DNA of 64,000 nucleotides. It comes from Nakamurella sp040546275 (GTDB lineage Bacteria > Actinomycetota > Actinomycetes > Mycobacteriales > Nakamurellaceae). How positions within the stretch are numbered: the stretch's first letter is position 1; each line of letters starts with the position of its first letter. Below the pieces are notes generated by a model, which ran no database searches, had not been told where the DNA came from, and worked only from the letters and a program-made list of their open reading frames with translations. Position numbers and translations under genes: made by a program. The stretch spans positions 434,001 through 498,000 of the forward strand of contig NZ_JBEPNO010000002.1 of the NCBI RefSeq assembly GCF_040546275.1, given 5' to 3'. This document shows, in pieces, positions 27,729-35,675 of this stretch.

Positions 27729-28014
27729 CCTGCACCGCGAACTTGCCCCGGTTTCCGCAGCGGCACGGGCCGAGATCGAGGAGGAGGCCCGCCGGACCTT
27801 CGAGCGGCACCTCGCCAGCCGCCGCGTCGTCGATCTCGTCGGCACGCGCAAGGGCAGTTCCAACGCCGCGCTGCCGCTGCCGGAGGATCTGAGCGATTAC
27901 CCGAACTTTTTCACCCAGGCGTGTTCAGCACTCGTGGCGGAGACTTCGAACTGCATGTCGGACAGGACCTGTCGATCGGTTACCTCACCCGACGCGTCGA
28001 CGGTGCAGCTCTAG
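27727..28014 (+). pseudogene. Encapsulin shell protein, decayed by internal deletions
   Basis: Immediately after the DyP stop the frame reads NLHRELAPVSAAA, then EIEEEARRTFERHLASRRVVDLVG, the encapsulin N-terminus, but without a start codon. It then jumps to SSNAALPLPEDLSDYPNFFTQA, which in intact encapsulins lies about 100 residues later. From 27921 another frame supplies STRGGDFELHVGQDLSIGY, normally near residue 215-235. The final strand (LYLQETLTFL type) is absent. So there are two internal deletions, a frameshift, a lost start and a lost C-terminus. It converges on a small minus-strand gene that ends inside it. Confidence 0.85.
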
Positions 28015-28418
28015 TCGGCGAGATCCGGACTGAAGGTGAACAGCAGTTCTATGGTGGTGCGGTCGGCGCCGTTGATGCGTCGGGCCAGGAATCCGTCGTC
28101 CTGCATCTCCAGGATGGCGTAGCTGATGATGCGTTCGAACTGGCGCTGGACGTTGAACCGGCCGGCGGCCGTGTACTCGCCGCGGCAGGGATTCTGTTGC
28201 TCGGGGCCTGGCGCCGCTTCGGTTGCCGACTCGAAGACCTTGCCGCCCGGCAGGAATCGGAGCGAAAGACCGCTGCCCGGCTCTGGTTCCGCCCGGTAGT
28301 TGCCGTCGTAGCGGGGCTGGAACCAGGTCGGCTCCGGGGCGTCGGTGTCGCCGGCGTCCTCGAGATCGCCCTTCTTCTCACCACCGCGCATCGATTTCAG
28401 GATGTCCTTGAATCCCAT
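28011..28418 (-). CDS. Hypothetical protein, 135 aa
   Basis: Not recognised. The N-terminus is amphipathic (MGFKDILKSMRGGEKKG), followed by an acidic stretch and a folded part with FQPRYDGNYRAEPEPG and FERIISYAILEMQDDGF. No signal or membrane segment. GAGGGA five bases before ATG 28418 supports the start. The stop lies within the last bases of the encapsulin remnant on the other strand. Confidence 0.6.
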   Translation of the reverse strand: MGFKDILKSMRGGEKKGDLEDAGDTDAPEPTWFQPRYDGNYRAEPEPGSGLSLRFLPGGKVFESATEAAPGPEQQNPCRGEYTAAGRFNVQRQFERIISYAILEMQDDGFLARRINGADRTTIELLFTFSPDLAD

Positions 28419-28725
28419 GTTTTCCCTCGATTCGTCGGTGTCGATCCTCGGTGATGTTCGGTGCAGGCGCTTGGTCGAATCTACCGTCGCCGCGCCGACT
28501 CGGCTCGGGGGCCGCCCGGGCCGTCCGGGCCGCACTTTCGGGCGCAGATCGTGTTGCCGCCGTGGCTGTGCGTATCAAATCGGGAGCCTCGTTACTCCCT
28601 ATGGTCACGATTGGGTGATTCGCGTGGTGCACTCCAGTCCCAGCACTTAAGCTGCTGGTACGCCCATTCGGAGCAATGCTCGGGGGAAATGGACTTCGCT
28701 TCTACGGCAGGGAATTCGTGCTCAC
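28419..28725. other. Intergenic region upstream of NlpC/P60 gene
   Basis: About 307 bases. I looked for a cyclic-di-AMP (ydaO-type) riboswitch, common before actinobacterial cell-wall hydrolase genes, and did not find its conserved core. No gene is evident. Promoters for both flanking genes must lie here. Confidence 0.4.
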
Positions 28726-31539
28726 GTGGGTCTGACAGAAGACAGCCGGCACCGTTATCGGAGTCGCGGTAGGCATCGTGCCCCTTCGCGGGTCGGATCG
28801 AGCATGGTCCGCGGCTCGTTGCTGACCGCCGTGGTCGCGCTGATCCTCACCACGGCCGCCTACTCGTCGAACGCGGGGACCAACGCTTCCGTGGTAACCG
28901 CGGCTGCTGCGCCAACGGCAGCGGCCGTCAACTGCGTTCCGATCAGCGATCCGGTGACCGCGGCTCCGCCGTCCACGGCGTTGGGTGGTGTCTTCGCCGG
29001 GATCAAGCTCGACTCGCTGCAGGTTGCCACCGCGTCGACGATCGTTCGGGTCGGGACCAACATGCACGTCACCCGACGCGGGATCCGCATCGCCATCGCG
29101 GTCGCGATGCAGGAGTCCTCGCTCAATCCGGCTGCCACCAAGGGCGTCTACGTCGGCCTGTTCCAGCAGCGCACCGATCCGACCACGGGTCTCTACACGC
29201 AGTACAACCGTCTCGACGCGACCGGCGCGACCATGATGTTCTTCCAGCAGTTGGTCAAGCGCGTACCGGGCTACCAGTCGGACGGTCGGCTGGACTGGCA
29301 GATCGGCGAGGTGGTCCAGGAGACCAACGTCGGCCGCAACGTCGAGCAGTGGTTCGGGCTGTCCGAGGCGATGACCACCCGCCTGATGGCCGCACCCGTG
29401 ATCCAGTTGATCGTCCCGGCGACCAGGTCGCTCAAGCCGGTGGTCACCGGTGTCACCGGCGGTGGCGGACGCGGCGGGATGCCCCCCGCGCTCCGCCAGT
29501 CCGGCGGCGCCTTCGCGGCGGCACCGGCTGCCTTCTCGGCGCAGCACGCACCGTTGGCTTCGGATCTGCTCGGCATCATCACCAACCCGTTGAACACCGT
29601 GCTCGCTCCGGTGACCGCGGTCGTCGGCCCGTTGACCGACGCTGCCGCTGACGGATCGACGACCACTTCCGCCGTGATCAAGCCCCCCCCGGTTGCTGCC
29701 ACCACGACTCCGACGTCCGGTGCCACGGCTTCACCGACCTCGGGGTCGATCGCCTCCACTGGGATCAGCACCACGACGCCGACCGCCACCGTGTCGTCGA
29801 CCACCACGCCGACTGCCGCCACCACGCCGACTGCCGCCACCACGCCGAAGACGACCTCGCGCGTCACGACCGCTCCGGCGACCACTGCTCCTGTGACCAC
29901 TGCTCCTGTGACCACTGCTCCTGTGACCACTGCTCCTGTGACCACAGCTCCTGCGACCACAGCGCCCGTGACCACTGCACCTGTGACCACAGCGCCCGCG
30001 AGTACGGCCCCAGCACCGACCACGCCGGCGCGGACTTCACCCGCAACGACCGCTCCGGCGACGACCCCCCGGGCTACCGTGACGGTCCCGGTGCAGACCA
30101 CTCCGCCGGACGTGTCGGTCAATCCTGATCCGCCGCAGCCGCCGGTGCCGACGAACAGCGACGACCCGTCCGTCGGCCCCGACCCGGCGAGCCCGCCTGC
30201 GACGAGGCCCGGCGGGAACCAGCCGAACGCGGCAACCCCGAACGCGGCGACCCCGGCCCCGACCGGAACGGCGGCCGATTGCGCGCCGGCCACCGGCGGC
30301 CGGTCCACCGCCTTCGATCCGGGGATGATCATTTCGGACGCGGTGTTCTACAACACCGGGGCGATGACCGCCGCGGACATCAGGACGTTCATCAACAGCA
30401 AGGGCGTCAACTGCACGGCCGCGGCCTGCCTCCGTCTATTGCGGGTGAGCACGCCGAGTCAGCCGGCCGACCGTTACTGCGCCGCCTACCGGGGTGGGAC
30501 CAACGAGGACGTCGCAGCAGTCCTGCAGCGATTGTCCGTGGCCTGCCGCATCAGCCCGCAGGTCATGCTCGTGACCCTGCAGAAGGAGTCGGCGCTGCTG
30601 ACGCGCACCGACGTCACCACCCGCAGCTACGACGCGATGTACGGCTGGCACTGCCCGGACAGCGGTCCCGGCGGTTCGGCCAACTGCGACCCCCAGTACG
30701 CCGGGTTCTTCAACCAGGCCTACGGGATGGCCAAGCAGTGGGCCCGGTACCGGATCGATCCGCAGAACTACAACTTCCAGGCCGGCCGCACCCAGACCAT
30801 CCTGTGGAACGTGGCCGAGAGCGGTTGCGGCGGTTCGTCGGTCTTCATCCGCAACACCGCGACTGCGTCCCTGTACGACTACACGCCCTATCAGCCCAAT
30901 GCGGCCTCGCTCGCGGCGTACCCGGGGGTGGGTGACCGTTGCAGCTCCTACGGCAACCGGAATTTCTTCTTCCTGTTCCAGAAGTACTTCGGCACCACCG
31001 GCGGCGGAGTCGACCAGAACGTCGGTCTCAACGGTGTCAAGGTCACCATCCCGTCCGGTCCGAACGTCGCGGCCGGAGCAGCCGGTCAGGTGATCACCGC
31101 GCCGACCGCGGCGATGGCCAAGGGCCTGGCTGCCGGGCTCGCCGCCATCGGTCTGCCGTACGTATACGGCGGTGGCACTGCCGGCGGACCGGCTGACCAG
31201 GGTTGCTCCCGGGCCGGGGGCGCGCTGAACTCCTGCCAGGGCATCGTCGGATTCGACTGTTCGGGGTTGACGGCCTACGTCCTCATGCAGGCCGGGTTCA
31301 GCATCCCGACGTACTCGGGTGCCCAGCGTTCGGCCGGAAAGTCGGTTCCGTGGAGCGAGGGCAAGCCCGGCGACATCATCGGCTACGAGGGGCATGTGGC
31401 GCTCTACCTCGGGGTCATCAACGGGACTCCTTACCTACTGCAGGCACCCGACGTGGGTATGTTCGTCCAGATCCGACCGGTCTACTACTCCAACCACGGC
31501 GTTCCGGTCGACAGCAGCCTGCATCGCTACTGGGGTTGA
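28726..31539 (+). CDS. Large secreted NlpC/P60 cell-wall hydrolase with repeat linker
   Basis: A 937-residue modular envelope protein. A basic N-terminus and hydrophobic segment (about 30-46) act as signal or anchor. A lysozyme/transglycosylase-like module follows (AVAMQESSLNP, VGLFQQR; about 95-230), then a Thr/Pro/Ala-rich linker (about 310-520). A second module (about 535-760) has paired cysteines and the phrase VMLVTLQKESALL, resembling another glycan-cleaving helix. A C-terminal NlpC/P60 peptidase has catalytic Cys845 (FDCSGL) and His890 (GHVALY). It should cut peptidoglycan at both sugar and peptide bonds. Start GTG 28726; ATG 28804 would also retain the signal. The gene stands alone. 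Confidence 0.87.
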   Translation: MGLTEDSRHRYRSRGRHRAPSRVGSSMVRGSLLTAVVALILTTAAYSSNAGTNASVVTAAAAPTAAAVNCVPISDPVTAAPPSTALGGVFAGIKLDSLQVATASTIVRVGTNMHVTRRGIRIAIAVAMQESSLNPAATKGVYVGLFQQRTDPTTGLYTQYNRLDATGATMMFFQQLVKRVPGYQSDGRLDWQIGEVVQETNVGRNVEQWFGLSEAMTTRLMAAPVIQLIVPATRSLKPVVTGVTGGGGRGGMPPALRQSGGAFAAAPAAFSAQHAPLASDLLGIITNPLNTVLAPVTAVVGPLTDAAADGSTTTSAVIKPPPVAATTTPTSGATASPTSGSIASTGISTTTPTATVSSTTTPTAATTPTAATTPKTTSRVTTAPATTAPVTTAPVTTAPVTTAPVTTAPATTAPVTTAPVTTAPASTAPAPTTPARTSPATTAPATTPRATVTVPVQTTPPDVSVNPDPPQPPVPTNSDDPSVGPDPASPPATRPGGNQPNAATPNAATPAPTGTAADCAPATGGRSTAFDPGMIISDAVFYNTGAMTAADIRTFINSKGVNCTAAACLRLLRVSTPSQPADRYCAAYRGGTNEDVAAVLQRLSVACRISPQVMLVTLQKESALLTRTDVTTRSYDAMYGWHCPDSGPGGSANCDPQYAGFFNQAYGMAKQWARYRIDPQNYNFQAGRTQTILWNVAESGCGGSSVFIRNTATASLYDYTPYQPNAASLAAYPGVGDRCSSYGNRNFFFLFQKYFGTTGGGVDQNVGLNGVKVTIPSGPNVAAGAAGQVITAPTAAMAKGLAAGLAAIGLPYVYGGGTAGGPADQGCSRAGGALNSCQGIVGFDCSGLTAYVLMQAGFSIPTYSGAQRSAGKSVPWSEGKPGDIIGYEGHVALYLGVINGTPYLLQAPDVGMFVQIRPVYYSNHGVPVDSSLHRYWG
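29866..30000 (+). repeat. Nine tandem copies of a 15-base repeat inside the NlpC/P60 gene
   Basis: Units of the form ACCACTGCTCCTGTG encode TTAPV. Four copies at 29881-29940 are identical; the flanking five differ by a few bases. An 18-base ACCACGCCGACTGCCGCC unit repeats just upstream (from about 29803). Identical in-frame copies are prone to slip, so linker length may vary between strains without breaking the frame. Confidence 0.9.
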
Positions 31540-31542
31540 CCT

Positions 31543-32424
31543 CTACGCCGCGAGATTGAGTGTGCGGTCGGCGATCTCGATGCGGACCTGCTGACCGCGG
31601 GTCAGGGTGATCGAGTCCGACTCCATGCCGTCGCCGAACGCGACGAGGGAGTCGGATTCGATCTGCAGCTCGAGCCGGTCCTCGTGGAGCACCCCCTGCG
31701 TCAGACGGGTGCCGGTGCCCGGCGAGGGCCAGGCCTCCCGGACGAACCAGCCCAGCCCGCGGTCGGTGGGCTGCGGTAGGACCAGTTCGCTGTGTCGTTC
31801 CAGCCATGCCGAGCCGCACCAGCCAGTGGCTCCGGTACCGGTCGAAACCAGGACACCCGATGAGGCCTGCCGCTCCGCTCCGCTTGGGGAACGGAGGGTG
31901 TACCTGGCGGTCTGGTGGGTGACCTGGCCGAGGTAGATCTCGTTCAGTGCCAACAGTTCCTGACCGTCATCCGACGTTGCCGCCACCATCGTCCTGGCTT
32001 GCACGGCGAGTCCGCCGCCGGCCGCGGCGAGCATCAACTCCGGCGCGTCGGCCGGGGAGTGCCGGACCAGGATTCCAGGCTCGCTGCCCGGGTTGACTCC
32101 GATGACGGTCTGCCCGGCAAGGTATTTGGCCACATTGGGTACCAGTCCGTCCTGCCCGACCACCACCAGGATGTCCTCGGGCGCGAACAGGAACTGCGCC
32201 AGGTCCTGCCGTTCGACGGACCCTCGTCGCCAGGACACCGGCACGGCGGCGGACACCGCCGTGATGGCCCGTTCCAGTTCCTGATGACGACGCGCGACGT
32301 CCGCGAGGTCCAGACCCCGCTGGGAGAGGAAGAACTGGGCCTGCCCCCTGGTGCCGTGCCGGTGCACGAGTTCGGTGTATTCACTGGCGCGATGGACGAG
32401 GACCACCCGCGGTGACAGCGTCAT
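31543..32424 (-). CDS. NAD-kinase-like protein
   Basis: A 293-residue protein with the NAD kinase/diacylglycerol kinase fold. The nucleotide loop normally GGDG reads GQDG (VVVGQDGLVPNVAKYL). GVNPGSEPG, the LNEIYLG block and STGTGATGW match NAD-binding motifs of NAD kinases. The altered first loop leaves its activity uncertain: it may be a divergent NAD kinase or a nucleotide sensor. It overlaps the upstream SPFH gene by ATGA, so both are made together, and the pair faces an NrtR-type regulator across shared operators, which ties it to NAD status. Confidence 0.75.
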   Translation of the reverse strand: MTLSPRVVLVHRASEYTELVHRHGTRGQAQFFLSQRGLDLADVARRHQELERAITAVSAAVPVSWRRGSVERQDLAQFLFAPEDILVVVGQDGLVPNVAKYLAGQTVIGVNPGSEPGILVRHSPADAPELMLAAAGGGLAVQARTMVAATSDDGQELLALNEIYLGQVTHQTARYTLRSPSGAERQASSGVLVSTGTGATGWCGSAWLERHSELVLPQPTDRGLGWFVREAWPSPGTGTRLTQGVLHEDRLELQIESDSLVAFGDGMESDSITLTRGQQVRIEIADRTLNLAA

Positions 32425-33440
32425 CGCGCGTTCGCAGTCGGTAGGGCGGGTCCGCCCAGCCTGGCCAGCACCGGCGCGAGCAGATCCGGTGTCAGCACGA
32501 GACTCTGGATGCGGGGCAGGTTCGTGGCCAACTCCTTCAGGGCAAGGCCCAGCAGCACTTCCTGCGGAAGATCCCGGTAGGCGGCGAGGCTGGCAGCTTC
32601 TGCCGCGGCCCGGGCTTCGCCCATCGCTCGGGTGCCGTTCGCCTTGGCCTGGGCCAGCTTCTCGTCGCGGTCAGCAGCGGCGGTGGTCTCGATCGCGCCG
32701 GCCGCCGCAGATTCCTGCGCCTGACGTCGGGCGTTGGTGCCGCGCTGGGCCACCAGTTGCTCCTCGCGGCGGGCCAACTCGATCTGGGACTGCAACTCGT
32801 TCTCGCTGATCGTCCGTTCGCGCTCGACGGCGAGCGCGCGGCGTTCGTAGGTGGCCTTGTCCGCCTCCTGCTGTACCCGTTCGCGGGCCGGTGTCTGCAG
32901 GGCCTTCTCCACGTCGGGCTCTGGCCGGACGGCGACCACCCGGACGCTGACCACGTCGATCCCGATGTCGGCCAGCCTGCGGTCTTCGCCAAGGCCGGCG
33001 GCGATCCGGTCACGGCTCGCGGTGGCGCCGCTGGTCAGCGCGTCGGTCAGCGGGGTGTGGGCCATCAGGTCCAGGACGTGCTGCTGCGCGGCTTCGGTGA
33101 GCAGCCCGGCGATCTGCTCCAGGGGGGTCGCCAGCCACCGGCCGGTGGCCTGGTCGACGGAGAAGTCGATGCGTGTCGCGGCCAGACCGGGATCCGTGAA
33201 CCGGTAGGTCAGCGTGGCCTGCACGCCGACCGTCTGGTAGTCGGCGGTCCTGGCGTGGAACAGCAGGGGCAGTTCCCGGTCGTCGACGGGGATCTCGGCC
33301 AGGACCGCGCTCAGCGGCCGGAACCAGAAGGACTGACCGACTCCGGTGTGCACCACCTTTCCCTTGCTCAGGTGCTGCACGTGGGTGGTCGCGCTGCTCC
33401 GCAGATGCCTCGCGAACGGGTAGCGGGTGATGTCAGCCAT
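32421..33440 (-). CDS. SPFH (band 7/flotillin-like) protein
   Basis: A 339-residue SPFH-domain protein: N-terminal SPFH fold (about 25-185), then an Ala/Glu/Arg-rich coiled coil (about 190-290) and a short C-terminal part. There is no transmembrane start, so it may be peripheral. SPFH proteins form large scaffold rings at membranes. AAGGAG nine bases upstream selects ATG 33440 over the ATG at 33449. It is first in a two-gene operon with the NAD-kinase-like gene, and its promoter contains two palindromes probably bound by the divergent NrtR protein. Confidence 0.8.
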   Translation of the reverse strand: MADITRYPFARHLRSSATTHVQHLSKGKVVHTGVGQSFWFRPLSAVLAEIPVDDRELPLLFHARTADYQTVGVQATLTYRFTDPGLAATRIDFSVDQATGRWLATPLEQIAGLLTEAAQQHVLDLMAHTPLTDALTSGATASRDRIAAGLGEDRRLADIGIDVVSVRVVAVRPEPDVEKALQTPARERVQQEADKATYERRALAVERERTISENELQSQIELARREEQLVAQRGTNARRQAQESAAAGAIETTAAADRDEKLAQAKANGTRAMGEARAAAEAASLAAYRDLPQEVLLGLALKELATNLPRIQSLVLTPDLLAPVLARLGGPALPTANAR

Positions 33441-33472
33441 CAGAACCATCTCCTTCTTCGTCGACGTCGTCT

Positions 33473-33493
33473 TTATCGTCGAGCTGACGATAA
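33473..33493. promoter_or_regulatory. NrtR-type operator 1 (perfect palindrome)
   Basis: TTATCGTC and GACGATAA form perfect arms around GAGCT. It lies 32 bases before the SPFH start and is repeated almost exactly 33 bp to the right. Palindromic sites of this type between NrtR and its targets are known in other bacteria. Assignment to the adjacent NrtR is inference. Confidence 0.7.
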
Positions 33494-33505
33494 TGCTACA
33501 CCCGC

Positions 33506-33526
33506 TTATCGTCAGAGAGACGATTA
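33506..33526. promoter_or_regulatory. NrtR-type operator 2
   Basis: TTATCGTC, spacer AGAGA, then GACGATTA: same left arm and spacing as operator 1 with one mismatch in the right arm. The two centres are 33 bp (three helical turns) apart, so two dimers would sit on the same face of the DNA. It is next to the likely -10 of the nrtR gene. Confidence 0.7.
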
Positions 33527-33530
33527 TGGG

Positions 33531-33542
33531 TAGGATCACTCC
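33531..33542 (+). promoter_or_regulatory. Leaderless -10 element of nrtR
   Basis: TAGGAT at 33531-33536 is followed by six bases and then the ATG, the spacing expected for a leaderless transcript. No ribosome site precedes the gene. Operator 2 ends four bases upstream, so binding would block the promoter. Confidence 0.5.
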
Positions 33543-34247
33543 ATGCCGAGCTACCGACCGGGCGACTACCCGGCAGTCGGGGTCACCGTTGACCTGGTGG
33601 TGCTGACCATCAGATCCGGTGCGCTGGCCGTCCTGACGATCCGTCGTGGGGAGGCGCCCTTCCGCGGACGATGGGCGTTGCCCGGTGGCTTCCTGCGGCC
33701 TGACGAGGATCTGCAGGCCGCCGCCCAGCGGGAACTCGCGGAGGAGACGTCCCTGCCGGCCGGTTCTGTGCACGTGGAGCAGCTCGGAACCTATGGCGCA
33801 CCGCGACGAGATCCCCGGATGCGGGTGGTCACCGTCGCCTACCTGGCCCTCGCCGCGGACCTGCCCGAGCCCGCTGCCGGTACGGATGCTGCGGAGGCCC
33901 GGTTCGCCGATGTCGCGGACATGCTCCGCCCCGGCCGGCTGGCCTTCGATCACCACCGGATCCTGACCGACGGGGTGGAACGGGCCAGGTCGAAGATCGA
34001 GTACACCCCGCTGGCGACCGTGTTCTGTCCCGACCAGTTCACCGTCGCCGAGCTGCGACGCGCCTACGAGGCGGTGTGGGGTGTCGACCTGGATCCTCGC
34101 AACTTCCACCGGAAAGTCACCGGCGCAACGGGTTTCCTGGTGGAGACAGGCGAGATGACCGGCCGTGACGGCGGTCGGCCGGCCCGGCTCTACCGCCGCG
34201 GGCCGCTCGAGATCCTGATGCCGCCCCTGCTCCGCGGGGCGGGGTGA
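33543..34247 (+). CDS. nrtR: NrtR-type regulator (NUDIX domain plus winged helix)
   Basis: A 234-residue protein: NUDIX domain (about 10-150) and a C-terminal winged helix (about 155-230, with FTVAELRRAYEAV and FHRKV-TGATGFL typical of NrtR). The NUDIX box runs from GGFLRPDED to RELAEET; the usual final Gly is Ser, common in NrtR proteins that bind ADP-ribose without cleaving it. It would release DNA when ADP-ribose or a related NAD breakdown product accumulates. Two matching palindromes lie just upstream, shared with the SPFH-NAD-kinase-like operon. It overlaps the AlkD-like gene by GTGA. Confidence 0.87.
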   Translation: MPSYRPGDYPAVGVTVDLVVLTIRSGALAVLTIRRGEAPFRGRWALPGGFLRPDEDLQAAAQRELAEETSLPAGSVHVEQLGTYGAPRRDPRMRVVTVAYLALAADLPEPAAGTDAAEARFADVADMLRPGRLAFDHHRILTDGVERARSKIEYTPLATVFCPDQFTVAELRRAYEAVWGVDLDPRNFHRKVTGATGFLVETGEMTGRDGGRPARLYRRGPLEILMPPLLRGAG

Positions 34248-34972
34248 TCGTGGTGGGTTCTGGTCGTTCGGGCAACTCGGTGATCGAGGTCGACTCGGCC
34301 GACGATCTCGTCGGGGCCATCCGGGTCGGGCTGATGGCCCGTGCCGACCCGAGCCGCGCGCCGAAGATGCGGGCCTACATGAAGTCGGTGATGCCCTACC
34401 TCGGTGTTCCGGTTCCGGACGTCCGGGCCGTCGTCTCGGCCGCCCTGCGGCGTTTTCCGCCTTCTGGTCCGGAGTCCTTGGCGCGCAGCGCCACCACCCT
34501 GTGGCGTGGGGCTTGTCATCGGGAGGAACGTTATGCGGCAACCGCTCTCACCCGTGCCCGGATGGTGGTGGGCGACCTCGACCTGTTGCCGCTGTGCCAG
34601 GAGATGATCGTCACCGGTGCCTGGTGGGACCACGTCGACGAGGTGTCCCACTGCATCGGCGATCTCCTCCTCGCCCACCCGCAGGCCATGCGGCCGGTGA
34701 TTCTGCGATGGTCGAGCGATCCTGACCGGTGGCTGCGACGGAGCGCCATCATCTGCCAGCTCAGGCACGGTCGGTCCACGGACCCTGATCTGCTGGTTGC
34801 GGTGATCACGCCGAACCTGTCAGATCTGGAGTTCTTCATCCGCAAGGCGATCGGGTGGGCCCTGCGCGACTACGCCTCGTCGGAGCCGGAGTGGGTCCGG
34901 CGGTTCGTCGCCGACCGCCGGGATCTACTGAGCCCACTATCGGTCCGGGAGGCGCTGAAGCACATCGGCTGA
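34244..34972 (+). CDS. DNA alkylation repair (AlkD-type) protein
   Basis: A 242-residue all-helical HEAT-repeat protein of the AlkC/AlkD glycosylase superfamily, which removes alkylated bases without base flipping. Visible are MRAYMKSVMPYLGVPVPDVR at the start, WWDHVDEVSHCIG, DRWLRRSAIICQL and FFIRKAIGWALRDY, the last being a hallmark block. The GTG at 34244 overlaps the nrtR stop, so it is translated with the regulator. That links DNA alkylation repair to an NAD/ADP-ribose-sensing switch. Confidence 0.88.
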   Translation: MIVVGSGRSGNSVIEVDSADDLVGAIRVGLMARADPSRAPKMRAYMKSVMPYLGVPVPDVRAVVSAALRRFPPSGPESLARSATTLWRGACHREERYAATALTRARMVVGDLDLLPLCQEMIVTGAWWDHVDEVSHCIGDLLLAHPQAMRPVILRWSSDPDRWLRRSAIICQLRHGRSTDPDLLVAVITPNLSDLEFFIRKAIGWALRDYASSEPEWVRRFVADRRDLLSPLSVREALKHIG

Positions 34973-35069
34973 TTCGCACCGCTGGACCATTGCTGCGGTT
35001 GGCCGGGCTCGAATCTGGGCATGATGGTGGACGGTGTCGCTTCGGGCGCCGGTGGTCGAGGAGGCCTTC

Positions 35070-35675
35070 GTGTACCAGGAACTGCTCGACTGGCGACGCA
35101 CCGTCGCCGGCATCTATTACGAGGTCGGCGCCGCCAAGAGTCCGGAAGTCGGCCACGGTATCTGGCGGGCCCGTCGGGACGAGCTGTTCCTCCATCACCC
35201 GCAGAGTCCGCTGTCGGCCGTGGATCCGTTGCGGCAGAGCGGTTTGCCGTACTGGCCCTATGATCCGTCGCTCCGCTTCACCGCACCACTGCAGGCGGTC
35301 GAGGAGCCTGCTCGGCTGACTGTCCCGTCCACCGATGGCGCGATCAGGATGGTGCTGGCCGGGCGGGTCCATCTCGGTGGCGTCGTCGACGTGGAGGTCG
35401 ACGTGTGGTGGCTGGAGCAGTACGGGGGCGGCCTGTTCCTGCCGCTCCGCGACGGCACGTCCGGCACCGGCAGCTACGGCGGTGGCCGGTATCTGCTGGA
35501 CACCGTGAAGGGCGCCGATCTCGGCAGCGTCGGAACGGAACTGGTGCTGGACCTCAACTTCCTCTACCACCCGTCCTGCCGCTACAGCCCGGAATGGTCG
35601 TGCCCGCTTGCGCCGCAGGGCAATCGGGTGGCCGTGCCGATCTCGGCCGGGGAGCAGATGCCGGAGCTTCAGTGA
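35070..35675 (+). CDS. DUF1684 family protein
   Basis: A 201-residue protein matching DUF1684: YQELLDWRRTVAGIYYEV, the RRDELFLHHPQSPLS block, LPYWPYDPSLRF and YGGGRYLLDTVKGAD, ending NFLYHPSCRYSPEWSCPLAP. Function unknown. GAGGAGG five bases ahead selects GTG 35070; an upstream GTG at 35034 lacks such a site. Its last seven bases overlap the convergent decarboxylase gene. Confidence 0.82.
   Translation: MYQELLDWRRTVAGIYYEVGAAKSPEVGHGIWRARRDELFLHHPQSPLSAVDPLRQSGLPYWPYDPSLRFTAPLQAVEEPARLTVPSTDGAIRMVLAGRVHLGGVVDVEVDVWWLEQYGGGLFLPLRDGTSGTGSYGGGRYLLDTVKGADLGSVGTELVLDLNFLYHPSCRYSPEWSCPLAPQGNRVAVPISAGEQMPELQ

Noticed and set aside
28430..28725. Cyclic-di-AMP (ydaO-type) riboswitch before the NlpC/P60 gene
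   Set aside because: Context is right, but the conserved core sequences could not be found in order; only a loose GGGTGATTCG resemblance.
29866..30000. CRISPR-like array
   Set aside because: Units are 15 bases with no spacers and lie in frame within a coding linker.
32421..34541. 706-residue minus-strand frame extending the SPFH gene upstream
   Set aside because: It crosses the divergent promoter and the nrtR gene; the ribosome site and homology place the start at 33440.
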